A DNA stretch of 22,755 nucleotides from SURF-55 sp040755195 (GTDB taxonomy: Bacteria > Bacillota > Desulfotomaculia > Desulfotomaculales > Ammonificaceae), in the NCBI GenBank assembly GCA_040755195.1, contig JBFMBL010000041.1, positions 1-22,755 of the forward strand. Reading direction: 5' to 3'. The translations under genes were made by a program, and so were the position numbers. Below the pieces are notes generated by a model. The model was not told the DNA's origin. It did not search any database and saw nothing but the letters and a program-made list of their open reading frames with translations. Position 1 is the first letter of the stretch; every line of letters starts with the position of its first letter. This document shows positions 6,575-14,915 of the stretch, piece after piece.

Positions 6575-6897
6575 TCGTTTCCGCCGCCCAGCGTCATGAT
6601 AAGGTAATAGCCCGCCTGGGCTCCGGCCAGGCTGGCCAGGACGTAGAGAAGCTGCCGGACAACGGCTGTTATCTCGCCCCGGAAAAGGCCGGACTCAAAG
6701 ATTTCAAAGGTGGAAAAAGACCCTCCGATGGCCGCGACAATAGCCCAGATCTTCACCTCACGGGCAAGACGCAGCATGGTGCTGATAGACGGCTGGCCGG
6801 TCAGGGCGGCGCCCAGCGCTCCTGCCAGAGCCGCGCCGAGGAGCACTCCTCCGGCCGTAAAGAAAATAATCACCAGCCGTTGTCCGAGTCCGTTCAA
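6571..6897 (-). CDS. ytrH: Sporulation protein YtrH
   Basis: The 108-residue membrane protein starts at the TTG at 6897. AAAGGAG lies 9 bases upstream (6907-6913), while the open frame extends further to 7056 without a better start. The sequence has the YtrH pattern: an N-terminal helix (LVIIFFTAGGVLLGAALAGA), then STMLRLAREVKIWAIVAAIG and GSFSTFEIFESGLFRGE, and a C-terminal helix (LASLAGAQAGYYLIMTLGG). The family is confined to endospore formers, acts in the mother cell during engulfment and cortex formation, and is SigmaE-dependent in B. subtilis (known for the family; regulation here is inferred). AGGA-GTGC-TCCT over the ribosome site could form a small 4-bp hairpin. Confidence 0.9.
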   Translation of the reverse strand: MNGLGQRLVIIFFTAGGVLLGAALAGALGAALTGQPSISTMLRLAREVKIWAIVAAIGGSFSTFEIFESGLFRGEITAVVRQLLYVLASLAGAQAGYYLIMTLGGGNE

Positions 6898-7101
6898 ACA
6901 GGAGCACTCCTTTTCTTCAACGTTTAATCCCCCTCTGATTCCTATACCGGTCCGGCGGGACTTATGACTCAAGCCGGAACCTCTTCCCGTCAGGGTTTCT
7001 TGGCAGCGTATTTCCAGACTGGAGCGCGGGATTCTGAGAAAAATGGCATATTCCATCAGGAGGAATACAATGGAGTAACATCGTAAAAAGGTGGGGAAGA
7101 C

Positions 7102-7339
7102 TTGTACCGCATAGCGGATGCGCTTTCATACGTACTCCATCCCGCCGTTTTCGCGTTATTGACCGTGGCTTTGATGAGCTGCCATGCGCACGGTTGAGGT
7201 GTTGGCGATAAGTGTATTAGGTATCATTGTCGGCCTCTCTCGCATAATGGTGCGGCATCATTCGGCGGCGCAGGTGTTCGGCGGCTGGCTGTATGGTTTC
7301 GGGGTTGCCGGTCTACTGGTTTGGCTGTTCAGCAGGTAG
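7102..7339 (+). pseudogene. Decayed PAP2-type phosphatase (internal deletion and frameshift)
   Basis: A TTG at 7102 behind GGTGGGG opens MYRIADALSYVLHPAVFALL and TVALMSCHAHG, then stops at TGA 7192-7194. From an ATG overlapping this piece, the +1 frame reads MRTVEVLAISVLGIIVGLSR followed by IMVRHHSAAQVFGGWLYGFG and ends at TAG 7337-7339. The SR-x5-H-x3-[D/Q] arrangement matches the last catalytic motif of PAP2 phosphatases; the usual aspartate is glutamine here. The opening resembles the N-terminus of full-length small PAP2 proteins. The middle (the first catalytic motif and several helices) is missing, so it is probably non-functional. Two short coupled peptides are an unlikely alternative. 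Confidence 0.5.
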
Positions 7340-7462
7340 AAAGTCGGGCCGGGTGCCGTGCGAGGGAAAAATGATGCTCGACCGCTTCGGGGAAGAGTAC
7401 CGCTTCAACACAGCAAGGTCCATAATATGCTCAACGAAGATTTCGGGATGGAGGTTCAGACA

Positions 7463-7729
7463 ATGGGCACGCTCCTGAAACGCAAACCTGCGGTTTTTTA
7501 TATTTTATTGTTTTTCATGGTATTTCTGGCTGTCAGCGGGCTCGCCGGTGGTATTAGTCTCACAGCCGACCCGACCGGCGGCTTGTTGAAAATGCCTTTG
7601 AGTTTTCTTGAAGGTACGCCTTTTAAGAACTACCTGCTGCCCGGACTGTTTCTGTTGATCGTCCTGGGGATCACTTCACGCACCGGTCATAGCCTGCGGT
7701 TAAACCGAGGCACCGTCCGCCGCGTTTAA
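7463..7729 (+). CDS. Short membrane protein, possibly truncated, function unknown
   Basis: The 88-residue protein starts at ATG 7463, 8 bases after GGAGG; longer frames up to 7358 lack a ribosome site. It has a basic start (MGTLLKRK), a hydrophobic helix (about 10-32, VFYILLFFMVFLAVSGLAGG), an extracytoplasmic loop with DPTGGLLKMPLSFLEGTPFK and a second helix (about 60-75, YLLPGLFLLIVLGI). The loop pattern LEGxPFxxYLxPGL is one I recall in small four-helix hypothetical proteins. The basic tail SRTGHSLRLNRGTVRRV does not continue that pattern, so the C-terminus may be frameshifted or cut. Its stop overlaps the stop of the opposing gene by 4 bases. Confidence 0.6.
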   Translation: MGTLLKRKPAVFYILLFFMVFLAVSGLAGGISLTADPTGGLLKMPLSFLEGTPFKNYLLPGLFLLIVLGITSRTGHSLRLNRGTVRRV

Positions 7730-9033
7730 GCCTTTTCAAATTGTTTCCCTGTTGTAAGCTGTTCGATCCATTGTTTCCCGTTCTTCCGGGTAATTGTTAA
7801 ATCGTTGACCACCACACCGCGGACCCGGATAACCTTGGGTTTCGGCTCTCCTTCTTTGAACCGGGCATAGGATCCGAGGCTGCTGATAACATAAAACCGG
7901 CCCTTATCCTCGCCGAGGTAGAGCATGACATGGCCCGGGAAGTACAGCGCTGCTCCCGGACTGAGCTTGCGGAGAAGCGCCTGCCGGTTTGCGATGCTTC
8001 CATCGAAGCGAAAGGTTTTGCCCGCGGTAACTTCCTGTTCACCGGCGTTGCGGGGCAGGTTGAAACCGAAAGTGCGGTAAAGATCCATGATCAGGGAGGA
8101 ACAGTCGCGGCCGTTCAGCATCCCGCCCCAGCCGTAGCGTTCGCCCTGCATTTTGAACGCCTGCCGGATGATATTCGCCCGCGTGTAGGGCAGATAACCT
8201 TCCGATACGTCGCTGGATGCGGGCAGGAGCGCCATTTTAAAACTCAGTCTTCCATCCTGATCGCGGACCGGAAGCTTAACCACGTAGTTTCCGGAAGGCG
8301 ACTGCCCGTCAATCAATGATGGGACTTCGGCGGGATCGGCCAGCGGGATTTTACTTCCCATTCCGAATTCGAGTTCCGATAGTTCGGGCGAATACGGATT
8401 TTGGTTAAGCCTGACCCTGCTTCCGGTTACCACCAGGAACTCTTTTGCCTGCCGGTAATCGAGCCAGACGCCTCTGTCTGTACCGACCGCGACATCGTTT
8501 GCGGAGACCCATCCCCGGTAGTTGTACGTTTGGACAAAACACCATTGATCATCTGAGCTCCGGTGCAGAATTATGACTGGTTCGGCCGGCAGTACGGCCG
8601 TTTCCTGAAAAACGTCGTCTTCGCGGTCATCAGGTTCCTCACTGACCGCATCGGTAGTCGGAAAAGTTCTGATGTTTGTTCTTCTGACGGTAAATGCGTA
8701 TTCGATCCTGTTATCATCTTTAATACCGGATAGGTTCATCAGGTTTTTCAGCGTGCCGTAATACTCGTGCGCAACCTGTCCGCCCTTGATATACACCGGA
8801 CCGGTGGGAAAGGGTTTTTGAATAAGGCTGGTCAACCGGCTTCTTGAAATAGAGACCTGGTAGTCGGAAAGGTTATATACCTTTCCCGGAAGTGTATTGA
8901 TTATTTCTTTGTTAAAGTCACTGATTTCCAAAGGAGTCATTATGACTTTGTCAGGGTCAGGTATTTTATTTATCCAGTAATCAGGTTGAAGCATGGGTGT
9001 GGAAACGCCGGGCATCAGGTTCAAAATAATCAT
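7726..9033 (-). CDS. SH3-domain NlpC/P60 (C40) peptidoglycan hydrolase
   Basis: The 435-residue protein cuts stem-peptide bonds in peptidoglycan. The C-terminal NlpC/P60 domain (about 283-405) shows the catalytic C311 in GWGGMLNGRDCSSLIMDLY and H368 in FPGHVMLYLG. Two bacterial SH3-type domains precede it: about 105-185 (TVRRTNIRTFPTTD, WCFVQTYNYRGWVSANDV) and 200-270 (GSRVRLNQNPYSPELSELEF). The N-terminal 100 residues (YWINKIPDPDKVIMTP) are characteristic of this subgroup. ATG 9033 directly follows the TGA of the upstream gene with no ribosome site, so translation is probably coupled. No convincing signal peptide is visible (MIILNLMPGVSTPML), which is odd for a wall hydrolase. The signal may have been lost or the true start altered. 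Confidence 0.88.
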   Translation of the reverse strand: MIILNLMPGVSTPMLQPDYWINKIPDPDKVIMTPLEISDFNKEIINTLPGKVYNLSDYQVSISRSRLTSLIQKPFPTGPVYIKGGQVAHEYYGTLKNLMNLSGIKDDNRIEYAFTVRRTNIRTFPTTDAVSEEPDDREDDVFQETAVLPAEPVIILHRSSDDQWCFVQTYNYRGWVSANDVAVGTDRGVWLDYRQAKEFLVVTGSRVRLNQNPYSPELSELEFGMGSKIPLADPAEVPSLIDGQSPSGNYVVKLPVRDQDGRLSFKMALLPASSDVSEGYLPYTRANIIRQAFKMQGERYGWGGMLNGRDCSSLIMDLYRTFGFNLPRNAGEQEVTAGKTFRFDGSIANRQALLRKLSPGAALYFPGHVMLYLGEDKGRFYVISSLGSYARFKEGEPKPKVIRVRGVVVNDLTITRKNGKQWIEQLTTGKQFEKA

Positions 9034-9840
9034 TCAATCAATGAGGATCAACTGCCGGATGCGATCGGCAATCGAAGTATCTTCATTGACGGTGGTTCCG
9101 GCAAGAGGGCCGAAATCGAAAGAGGCTGCCATTTCAGTCAGGATCATACGGGCGGCGTTAAGGCGACGGCGGTAAAACGTCTCGTGGTCCACCGATTCTT
9201 CGCTGATATTCAATTTTGTACGGAGGGTGTCCGGCATGAAAAGAAGCGGCATGAGCAAACGTGCCGTTTTCGAAGTAAGCCAGGCGGTGCTGTTTAACTC
9301 CCTGGTGGCGTAGTCTACGAGTGAAAGGTAGGCGTCCGACAGCTCAAAGTATTTCTCAGCGCCGGAGTCCTCAAGCCATTCCTTCACCGTCCAGGCACGG
9401 CTTCCTTCATGTCCCAGGCAGTGGTCCGCCTTTTCAATCATAAACAGCTTCTCACGCATGCGGAGTGTTCCTTCGACGTCCTCAAACCGGACGGCGCGTC
9501 CTATCGGATAGATGCGGCAGTTGCGCGGCCGGACGGGATATATGCTGCAGCGCCCGTCTTCGAGAAGAAAGGCGCAATTTCCGGTTTCCGCCTGCTTCAG
9601 CCAGGCAAAGGGCCAGTGCGAGAATGTGCCGAATTCATACCTGCAGAAGATGTCCAGAAAGTCGGGACCGCTGATGTTGACGTGACGCGCAATGGCTTCC
9701 ATATCCCAGGGATCGAGGAGAATGGTTATTAACCGGCAGCATTTTCCCATACATTTTTCGCTGCACTCAAAGGTGAAACGGTCCTCGGGATTAAGCGCCT
9801 TGAAGCGAGATTCATCCGTGGCGTTGCTGGGGAACTGCAA
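9034..9840 (-). CDS. YkgJ-type cysteine-cluster protein
   Basis: The 268-residue cytosolic protein belongs to the YkgJ/Fli-B-like cysteine-cluster family, predicted to bind zinc or an Fe-S cluster. Cysteines sit at 26, 30, 34 and 35 (CSEKCMGKCC), at 66, and in the second half of the motif at 89, 98 and 108 (DGRCSIYPVRPRNCRIYP). The TTG start at 9840 is fixed by AAAGGAGG 8 bases upstream. Residues about 115-268 form a helical C-terminal extension of unknown role. The gene is placed between a transporter (53-base gap) and an NlpC/P60 hydrolase (no gap), which suggests one transcript. What the three share in function is not obvious. Confidence 0.85.
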   Translation of the reverse strand: MQFPSNATDESRFKALNPEDRFTFECSEKCMGKCCRLITILLDPWDMEAIARHVNISGPDFLDIFCRYEFGTFSHWPFAWLKQAETGNCAFLLEDGRCSIYPVRPRNCRIYPIGRAVRFEDVEGTLRMREKLFMIEKADHCLGHEGSRAWTVKEWLEDSGAEKYFELSDAYLSLVDYATRELNSTAWLTSKTARLLMPLLFMPDTLRTKLNISEESVDHETFYRRRLNAARMILTEMAASFDFGPLAGTTVNEDTSIADRIRQLILID

Positions 9841-9893
9841 ATGCTCTTCCTCCTTTCTTTCATCATTAGCCTACCGCTGCTGCAAGTCCTCTG

Positions 9894-11288
9894 TCAATGG
9901 GTATCAGCATCTTTATCCCCGGGTTCGATGGTGCTTCTACGGCTTAAAAGAAGGATCAGATATAGGATTATTGCCGCCGATAGAGTGATTGCAGCAGCGA
10001 GTATTGTGGGCAGGAACGCCCACAAAAACATATAACCGGAGGAGATTACTATCGAAACAAGCATCAATGGAAAAGCCACCTTCATGTAACCGATAAAAGA
10101 AATCAAAAGGCCTCGTTTTTCGGCTATACCGGCGACAACCACGTTTGCCGAGGCGCCGATGATGGTGCCGTTCCCTCCGAGGCAGGCTCCGAGTGAAAGG
10201 CACCACCAGAGAAAGTTCAGGTTCTGAATGTGCCCAAGGCGGCCCATTTCTTTTATTAAGGGAATCATGGTGGCCACGAAAGGAATGTTGTCAATGAAAG
10301 CTGAGGACAGGGCGGAAAGCCACAGGATCAGCATCCCGCTCATTATTGTGGCACTGTGTGTGGCTTCAAGGCTTAACCTGGCGAGCAGGGAAATCACCCC
10401 CACTCTCTCGAGGGCGCCGACCAACAGAAACAACCCGATGAAGAAGAAAATTACAGGCCATTCAACCGCGTTTAAGGGGCGTTCGGGGTCGGTCCGGGTA
10501 ACCAGCAGAAGGAGTGCGGCCCCGCTTAACGCGACCACCATCGACTCGATATGCAGGTACTGGTGGAGTAAGAATCCCGCTATAACAAGTCCGAGGACGA
10601 TCAGGGACTTGCGCAGCAGGTGGTAATCCTTGATTTCCGCCCGGGCGTCAAACTCGAAAATTCGGTTGCGCCGGTCTAAAGAGATGTACAAATCTTTCCG
10701 ATAGATTAGTTCAAGGAGAAAAACGGTAACAATCTGTATGAGGATGACCACGGGTGCAAGATTTACGATAAAATCCATAAATCCGAGACGGGTTGCGCTT
10801 CCGATCATGATGTTGGGCGGATCACCGATCAGTGTGGCCGTTCCGCCCACGTTGGAGGCGATGATTTCGGCAACGAGAAAGGGCATGGGGTTCAGGTCCA
10901 GCTTCCTGGCGATGGCAAATGTCACCGGCACGATGAGCAGCACGGTGGTAACGTTGTCAAGAAAAGCGGAAACAAAAGCGGTGACAAACGCGAGGGAGGA
11001 TAGGATGGCCAGAGGATGCCCCTTGGCGGCCTGGGCGGCTCTTATGGCAAGAAATTCAAAAATCCCGGTCTCGCGGGTCACGCCGACAATGATCATCATT
11101 CCGACTAGAAGTCCGATGGTGTTCCAGTCAATAAACCCTGCCGCCTTGTCCGAGGGTATGATTCCGGCCAGGATGATGATCGCCGCACCTACAAAAGCGG
11201 CTACGGTACGGTGAATCCTTTCGGAAACGATTAGAATATAGGTTGCGATGAAGATTACGACAGCAAGGTAAATTTGGTAGTGGAGCAT
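9894..11288 (-). CDS. ArsB/NhaD-family ion transporter
   Basis: The 464-residue protein has about 11-13 membrane helices and the hallmark repeats of the ArsB/NhaD (IT) superfamily: FLDNVTTVLLIVP and FIDNIPFVATMIPL in the two halves, plus the loop GTATLIGDPPNIMIGSATRL and its counterpart GNGTIIGASANVVVAGIA. Members move sodium/protons, arsenite or organic anions, and sequence alone does not tell which. No arsenic-resistance genes are nearby, so Na+/H+ antiport or anion transport is as likely as arsenite efflux. ATG 11288 follows GGAGG with a 5-base spacer. It is the first gene of the probable operon with the cysteine-cluster and NlpC/P60 genes. Confidence 0.88.
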   Translation of the reverse strand: MLHYQIYLAVVIFIATYILIVSERIHRTVAAFVGAAIIILAGIIPSDKAAGFIDWNTIGLLVGMMIIVGVTRETGIFEFLAIRAAQAAKGHPLAILSSLAFVTAFVSAFLDNVTTVLLIVPVTFAIARKLDLNPMPFLVAEIIASNVGGTATLIGDPPNIMIGSATRLGFMDFIVNLAPVVILIQIVTVFLLELIYRKDLYISLDRRNRIFEFDARAEIKDYHLLRKSLIVLGLVIAGFLLHQYLHIESMVVALSGAALLLLVTRTDPERPLNAVEWPVIFFFIGLFLLVGALERVGVISLLARLSLEATHSATIMSGMLILWLSALSSAFIDNIPFVATMIPLIKEMGRLGHIQNLNFLWWCLSLGACLGGNGTIIGASANVVVAGIAEKRGLLISFIGYMKVAFPLMLVSIVISSGYMFLWAFLPTILAAAITLSAAIILYLILLLSRRSTIEPGDKDADTH

Positions 11289-11769
11289 TTTGTCCTCCGG
11301 TCAAGCGGATTTTAAGGGAGTCGCCCATACCCGGCACTCAAAAGGCATTTGGTACTGATAGTGCGACACCACGGTTTTAGTTTTTCGGTGTCGTCTGTTA
11401 ACAATTACAGATGTTGGTCTGAGTGCTGGGCACAACGAGGAATGAAAATGAACCTGCTCTTTGTACCTTGCCTCATGTTTCCTAACGTAGAACGCAGAAC
11501 GGACCCCGAAGTTGTGACCCAACGAGTCATTAACGCAGAACGTGTTTTAATAATAGCATTTCCATTGATTGAAGCCGTCCGGCATCTCCAATAATTTAAA
11601 CGTATTTTAGTTGGCAGGGCAAGGTAAAAAAAATCTTATTGAAATAAATTTAAAAATATTGTCTACTAAAGAAGGATATTGTTGAGGCATGTCGAAGTCT
11701 GTGCTAATTTTATCCACCCCTAGAATAAGATTGGTATATTAGAAAACTACCGTTATTGGAGGGTTCAAA
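11289..11769. other. Intergenic, with hairpin and short direct repeats
   Basis: This is a divergent spacer between the transporter and the HD-GYP gene. A hairpin CGACACC ... GGTGTCG (about 11363-11392, 16-base loop) lies upstream of the transporter. ACGCAGAACG repeats occur at about 11490-11500 and 11535-11545, within AACGTAGAACGCAGAACG-type filler common in such genomes. AT-rich sequence at 11590-11760 precedes the HD-GYP gene, with a possible -10 TATATT at 11735-11740 but no good -35. The minus-strand frame across 11301-11522 reads repeat sequence and is not a supported gene. Confidence 0.45.
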
Positions 11770-12894
11770 TTGCGAAAGATTCCCATCAACCTGCTTCAGC
11801 CGGGAATGCGGGTAGGACAGGTACTCTACAACTCGTTAGGTCAGTTATTGATAAACAAGGGAACTCTTTTAACGGAGAAACTTATTGCCAGGCTGAGGAT
11901 GGCGGGAATCCCTTCAATTTATGTTGAGAACGATTTTCTAAGCAACGTTGAGATAGTAGACGTAATTACCGGCGAAGTGCGCGAGAAGGCGAAACGCCAG
12001 GTGAGGGAGCTTTTACATGAGACGTCTGTATCCGGGTGTGGCTGCGCAATCATCAGGTTGGCGGACATAACGAGAACAGTCGAACAGATAATCGATCAGT
12101 TATTCGGCAACCCGGGGTTGATGGTTAACCTCGTGGATATCCGTGCAATTGACGATTATACCTTCGGTCATTCCGTTAACGTTTGCGTGCTTTCTTTGCT
12201 TACCGGAATTACCATGGGGTACGACCGCGCAGAACTCCTGGCGCTCGGCATCGGCGCTTTGCTCCACGACATCGGCAAGGCAAAAATACCGGATCAGATC
12301 CTGACCAAGCCGGGAAAGCTGACCCAGGAAGAATTCGAAATCATTCGCGAGCATCCCGTATTCGGCTACAAGATGCTGCTGAACATGCCCGGAGTCAGCA
12401 CAGATTCGGCACACATCGCTCACGAGCACCACGAGCGCTATCAGGGGCAGGGATATCCGCGTGGTATAAAGAAAAAGGAGATACACGATTTTGCGGTTAT
12501 CTGTGGTATTGCCGACGTTTTCGATGCGTTAACCTCCGACCGTGTGTACCGGAAGGCCTACCCGATACATGAGGCCTACGAGCTCCTGTCCGGCTCGGGA
12601 AACTTCCTTTTCGATTATCAGATTGTAGAAGCGTTCCTTCAGAACATCGCCGCATACCCTCTCGGCACGACGGTACGGCTTTCTTCGGGGCAAATCGGCG
12701 TAGTGGCTGAAACTAAGCGGGGCCTGTCCATATACCCACGCGTCAGGGTTTTTCTCGATAGCAACGGCAGCGGGATCGAGCCGTACGATATAGAGCTCTG
12801 GGAAAACAGAGACATCGTGGTGGCGGAGGTCTTGGACGAAAAGGAACTCAAGGCAACGATCGCCCGCGAGGTAGAATCAGGGTTTGTAGAATAA
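11770..12894 (+). CDS. HD-GYP domain c-di-GMP phosphodiesterase
   Basis: The 374-residue cytosolic enzyme is expected to hydrolyse c-di-GMP. The HD-GYP domain (about 118-300) is complete: H134, the metal pair H166-D167 (LLHDIGK), GKAKIPDQILTKPGKLT (169-185), EHP (194-196) and the signature HHERYQGQGYP (220-230). The N-terminal 60 residues (RKIPINLLQPGMRVGQVLYN, GTLLTEKLIARLRMAGIPSI) match the N-terminal module often found before HD-GYP in Clostridia. A C-terminal segment (about 300-374) resembles the tail of the same group (GTTVRLSSGQIGVVAE). TTG 11770 follows GGAGGG. There is no membrane or receiver domain, so the input signal is unknown. Confidence 0.93.
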   Translation: MRKIPINLLQPGMRVGQVLYNSLGQLLINKGTLLTEKLIARLRMAGIPSIYVENDFLSNVEIVDVITGEVREKAKRQVRELLHETSVSGCGCAIIRLADITRTVEQIIDQLFGNPGLMVNLVDIRAIDDYTFGHSVNVCVLSLLTGITMGYDRAELLALGIGALLHDIGKAKIPDQILTKPGKLTQEEFEIIREHPVFGYKMLLNMPGVSTDSAHIAHEHHERYQGQGYPRGIKKKEIHDFAVICGIADVFDALTSDRVYRKAYPIHEAYELLSGSGNFLFDYQIVEAFLQNIAAYPLGTTVRLSSGQIGVVAETKRGLSIYPRVRVFLDSNGSGIEPYDIELWENRDIVVAEVLDEKELKATIAREVESGFVE

Positions 12895-13017
12895 GTATCG
12901 AAAACACCCCCTTATATCAAAAACACCCCCACAAAGTTGTCGAATACTAATCGACCGGTACTGTCGTGCTGTTCCATGTCTTCCACTATGTTATTTGTTA
13001 ATTTTTTGTGAACAGGA
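12895..13017. repeat. Two direct repeats ATCxAAAACACCCCC upstream of htrA
   Basis: ATCGAAAACACCCCC (about 12897-12911) and ATCAAAAACACCCCC (about 12916-12930) are the same 15-mer with one difference, repeated at a 19-base interval. A small hairpin GTCGA...TCGAC follows at about 12939-12955. They lie between the HD-GYP stop and the htrA promoter, and their centre is about 100 bases upstream of the promoter. They could be a regulator-binding pair or part of a repeat family. There is no T-run to suggest a terminator. Confidence 0.4.
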
Positions 13018-13045
13018 TTGATAACGCTTTGACAAGGATTATAAT
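13018..13045 (+). promoter_or_regulatory. Sigma-A type promoter of htrA
   Basis: TTGATA (13018-13023), a 16-base spacer and a perfect TATAAT (13040-13045) form a good vegetative promoter. Transcription would start near 13052 and leave a leader of about 130 bases before the htrA start. An overlapping TTGACA (13029-13034) has only a poor -10 (GAGAAT) 17 bases on, so it is a weaker alternative. Confidence 0.65.
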
Positions 13046-13182
13046 TACTTTGAGAATGTGTTATTCGGGCGGATATAAACGTAAGACTGGAGAGCGGAAA
13101 GGTGCGGCATGGTGGGTAATTATGGTATGAAACGACCAATTGTAAGGAGCATAGGTTTGTTGAGATAGGAGGTTTATAACTC

Positions 13183-14328
13183 ATGAGATTGCAGCGTTGG
13201 ATTGTGTCGGTTGCAATAATGGCTTTCGTGGCCGGCGCATGTTTTGCGGGAGGGTGTTTCTTTACCCAGGACTTGTCCCAGGGGTCAAGGCCCGGAGGCG
13301 CCGGCAGCGCGGTCGCGCAGGCGGAATTTCCCGGGGGTAATTCCGGCGCCATCGCGGGGATTGTCGAACGCACCGGGTCGGCGGTGGTGAAGATTGATAC
13401 GCTGACTACGGTAGGCGGCTCCCAACTGGACCCGTTTTACAACGATCCCTTCTTCCGTCAGTTTTTCGGGGGAATGTCGCCGCGGCAGCAGGAGTACCGG
13501 CCATCGTTAGGCTCCGGGTTTATCATTTCCGAGGACGGTTACGTCCTGACCAATGAGCATGTTGTGGAAAACGCAAGTGAAATACAGGTTACCGTTGCAG
13601 GGTATTCCAAGCCGTTCAAAGCGCGCCTGGTTGGGTCTGACTACGATCTCGACCTTGCGGTTGTAAAGATCGAGGCCGACAAGAAGTTGCCGTACTTAAA
13701 ACTGGGTGACGCGGAAAAGATGAAGGTAGGCGACTGGGTTATTGCAATCGGTAACCCTTATGGTTTAGATCACACGGTTACCGTGGGGGTAATAAGTGCC
13801 AAGGGCCGGCCGATAGACATCGAAGACCGGCATTATAAAAACCTTCTGCAAACGGATGCTTCGATCAATCCGGGTAACAGCGGCGGGCCGCTATTGAACC
13901 TCGACGGCGAAGTGATCGGCATAAACACCGCCGTAAATGTGCAGGCGCAGGGCATTGGTTTCGCCATACCTTCAAATACCGTTAAGTCCATACTCAGCGA
14001 TTTAATGAATAAGGGGAAGGTGGTTCGTCCCTGGCTGGGAGTTCAGGTGCAGTCAGTGGACAAACAATGGGCCGATTACCTCGGGCTTTCTAAAACCGAA
14101 GGAGCGCTGGTGGTGGGTGTTGTTGCCGGCAGTCCGGCTGAGCGCTCCGGTATCAGCAGGGGAGATGTGGTTCTGGAGATAGCCAATAAGAAGATAAAAA
14201 CCCCCGATGATCTGGTTTCGGTTATTACGGAGCAGAAGGTGGGCTCTAAAGTGGATATCCTTGTCTGGCGCAACGGCAAGATGGTCCGGGTATCGGTGTC
14301 GATAAACGAAAAGCCTGCCAAACTGTAG
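13183..14328 (+). CDS. htrA: Membrane-anchored HtrA/DegP-type serine protease with PDZ domain
   Basis: The 381-residue envelope protease degrades or remodels misfolded secreted proteins. It has an N-terminal membrane anchor (about 6-24, WIVSVAIMAFVAGACFAGGC), a low-complexity linker, a trypsin-like domain (about 55-270) with the triad H126 (VLTNEHVV), D157 (DLDLAVVKIE) and S233 (NPGNSGGPLLNL), and one PDZ domain (about 280-375, SPAERSGISRGDVVLEI). The FFGG and RPSLGSGFIISEDGYVLTNE stretches are typical for HtrA. The ATG follows AGGAGG. The gene has its own promoter and a strong terminator, so it is probably transcribed alone. Many Gram-positive htrA genes answer to CssRS-like envelope stress systems; no such operator is recognised here. 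Confidence 0.93.
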   Translation: MRLQRWIVSVAIMAFVAGACFAGGCFFTQDLSQGSRPGGAGSAVAQAEFPGGNSGAIAGIVERTGSAVVKIDTLTTVGGSQLDPFYNDPFFRQFFGGMSPRQQEYRPSLGSGFIISEDGYVLTNEHVVENASEIQVTVAGYSKPFKARLVGSDYDLDLAVVKIEADKKLPYLKLGDAEKMKVGDWVIAIGNPYGLDHTVTVGVISAKGRPIDIEDRHYKNLLQTDASINPGNSGGPLLNLDGEVIGINTAVNVQAQGIGFAIPSNTVKSILSDLMNKGKVVRPWLGVQVQSVDKQWADYLGLSKTEGALVVGVVAGSPAERSGISRGDVVLEIANKKIKTPDDLVSVITEQKVGSKVDILVWRNGKMVRVSVSINEKPAKL

Positions 14329-14356
14329 GATTTCTGTTTCAGCCATAAGATTGTTT

Positions 14357-14388
14357 AAAAGTGCGGGAAAGGTTCCCCGCGCTTTTTT
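14357..14388 (+). terminator. Intrinsic terminator of htrA
   Basis: AAAAGTGCGGG pairs with CCCGCGCTTTT around a loop of about 8 bases, with one T-G wobble, and is followed by TTTTTT. It begins 28 bases after the htrA stop. Confidence 0.85.
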
Positions 14389-14435
14389 CTTGTATGTGTA
14401 TGCGTGGGCGTCAATAGAACCTATTTGTGCACAAC

Positions 14436-14800
14436 GGCAAGAAAGCAATTAACCACAGAGACACAGAGAACACAGAGAGGGAAAAGACGGAGATTGGGTT
14501 ACCATCATGAAAATCAAAATAGACGGTTTTTAACGAAGGGTACGAAGGACACGAAGCTGAGAATTTTAATGGAAAGCAAGTAATTCATGGTTTTCTATGT
14601 ATTCTGGCTTCAGGCTATTGGATTTTAGTCCCGAATGGATACCATTTTTATATTTCTGTTCTCTGTGAACTCTGTGCCTCTGTGGTGACCCAGCACTCAA
14701 CTTGCTGATCTTAAGGACGAGACGTTCTAAGCCGCATTGTATATAACGATGCAAGGAAGTTAAAACATGCCGTTGAGTGCTGGGTGGTCCCGGCTTGTCT
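14436..14800. repeat. CACAGAG inverted-repeat element, copy 1, with a nested inverted repeat
   Basis: The left arm AACCACAGAGACACAGAG (14451-14468, continuing to about 14481) is roughly the reverse complement of the right arm ending CTCTGTGCCTCTGTGGT (to 14686). The same element occurs at 18098-18229 in shorter form, sharing a left flank GGCAAGAAAG and a right flank GGTYCCGGCTTGTCT. In this copy, a second inverted repeat, ACCCAGCACTCAAC (14688-14701) and GTTGAGTGCTGGGT (14772-14785), lies between the right arm and the flank, as if inserted there. ACGAAGGxxACGAAGG-type filler lies inside (about 14535-14555). I see no coding capacity. Confidence 0.7.
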
Positions 14801-14915
14801 AGGTCAGGGGGTACCAGTTTACGGCCGTTTTTCCATAAAGTAAGCTCTGGTTTTGTTTATTTCCCCCTGGTACTATAGGGACAAGGCAGCAATTGGGCAT
14901 AGACGGAGGAAGATA
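14801..14915. other. Leader of the GH18 gene
   Basis: GGGGGTACCAG (about 14807-14817) and CCCCCTGGTAC (about 14863-14873) flank the leader, but their pairing is imperfect. No clear SigmaA promoter is visible; a sporulation sigma factor is possible given the product, but I cannot assign elements. Confidence 0.3.

Noticed and set aside
11301..11522. A 73-codon minus-strand frame upstream of the transporter
   Set aside because: It translates the AACGCAGAACG-type filler repeats and a hairpin and has no ribosome site.
14566..14754. A 62-codon minus-strand frame
   Set aside because: It lies wholly within the CACAGAG repeat and its nested inverted repeat.
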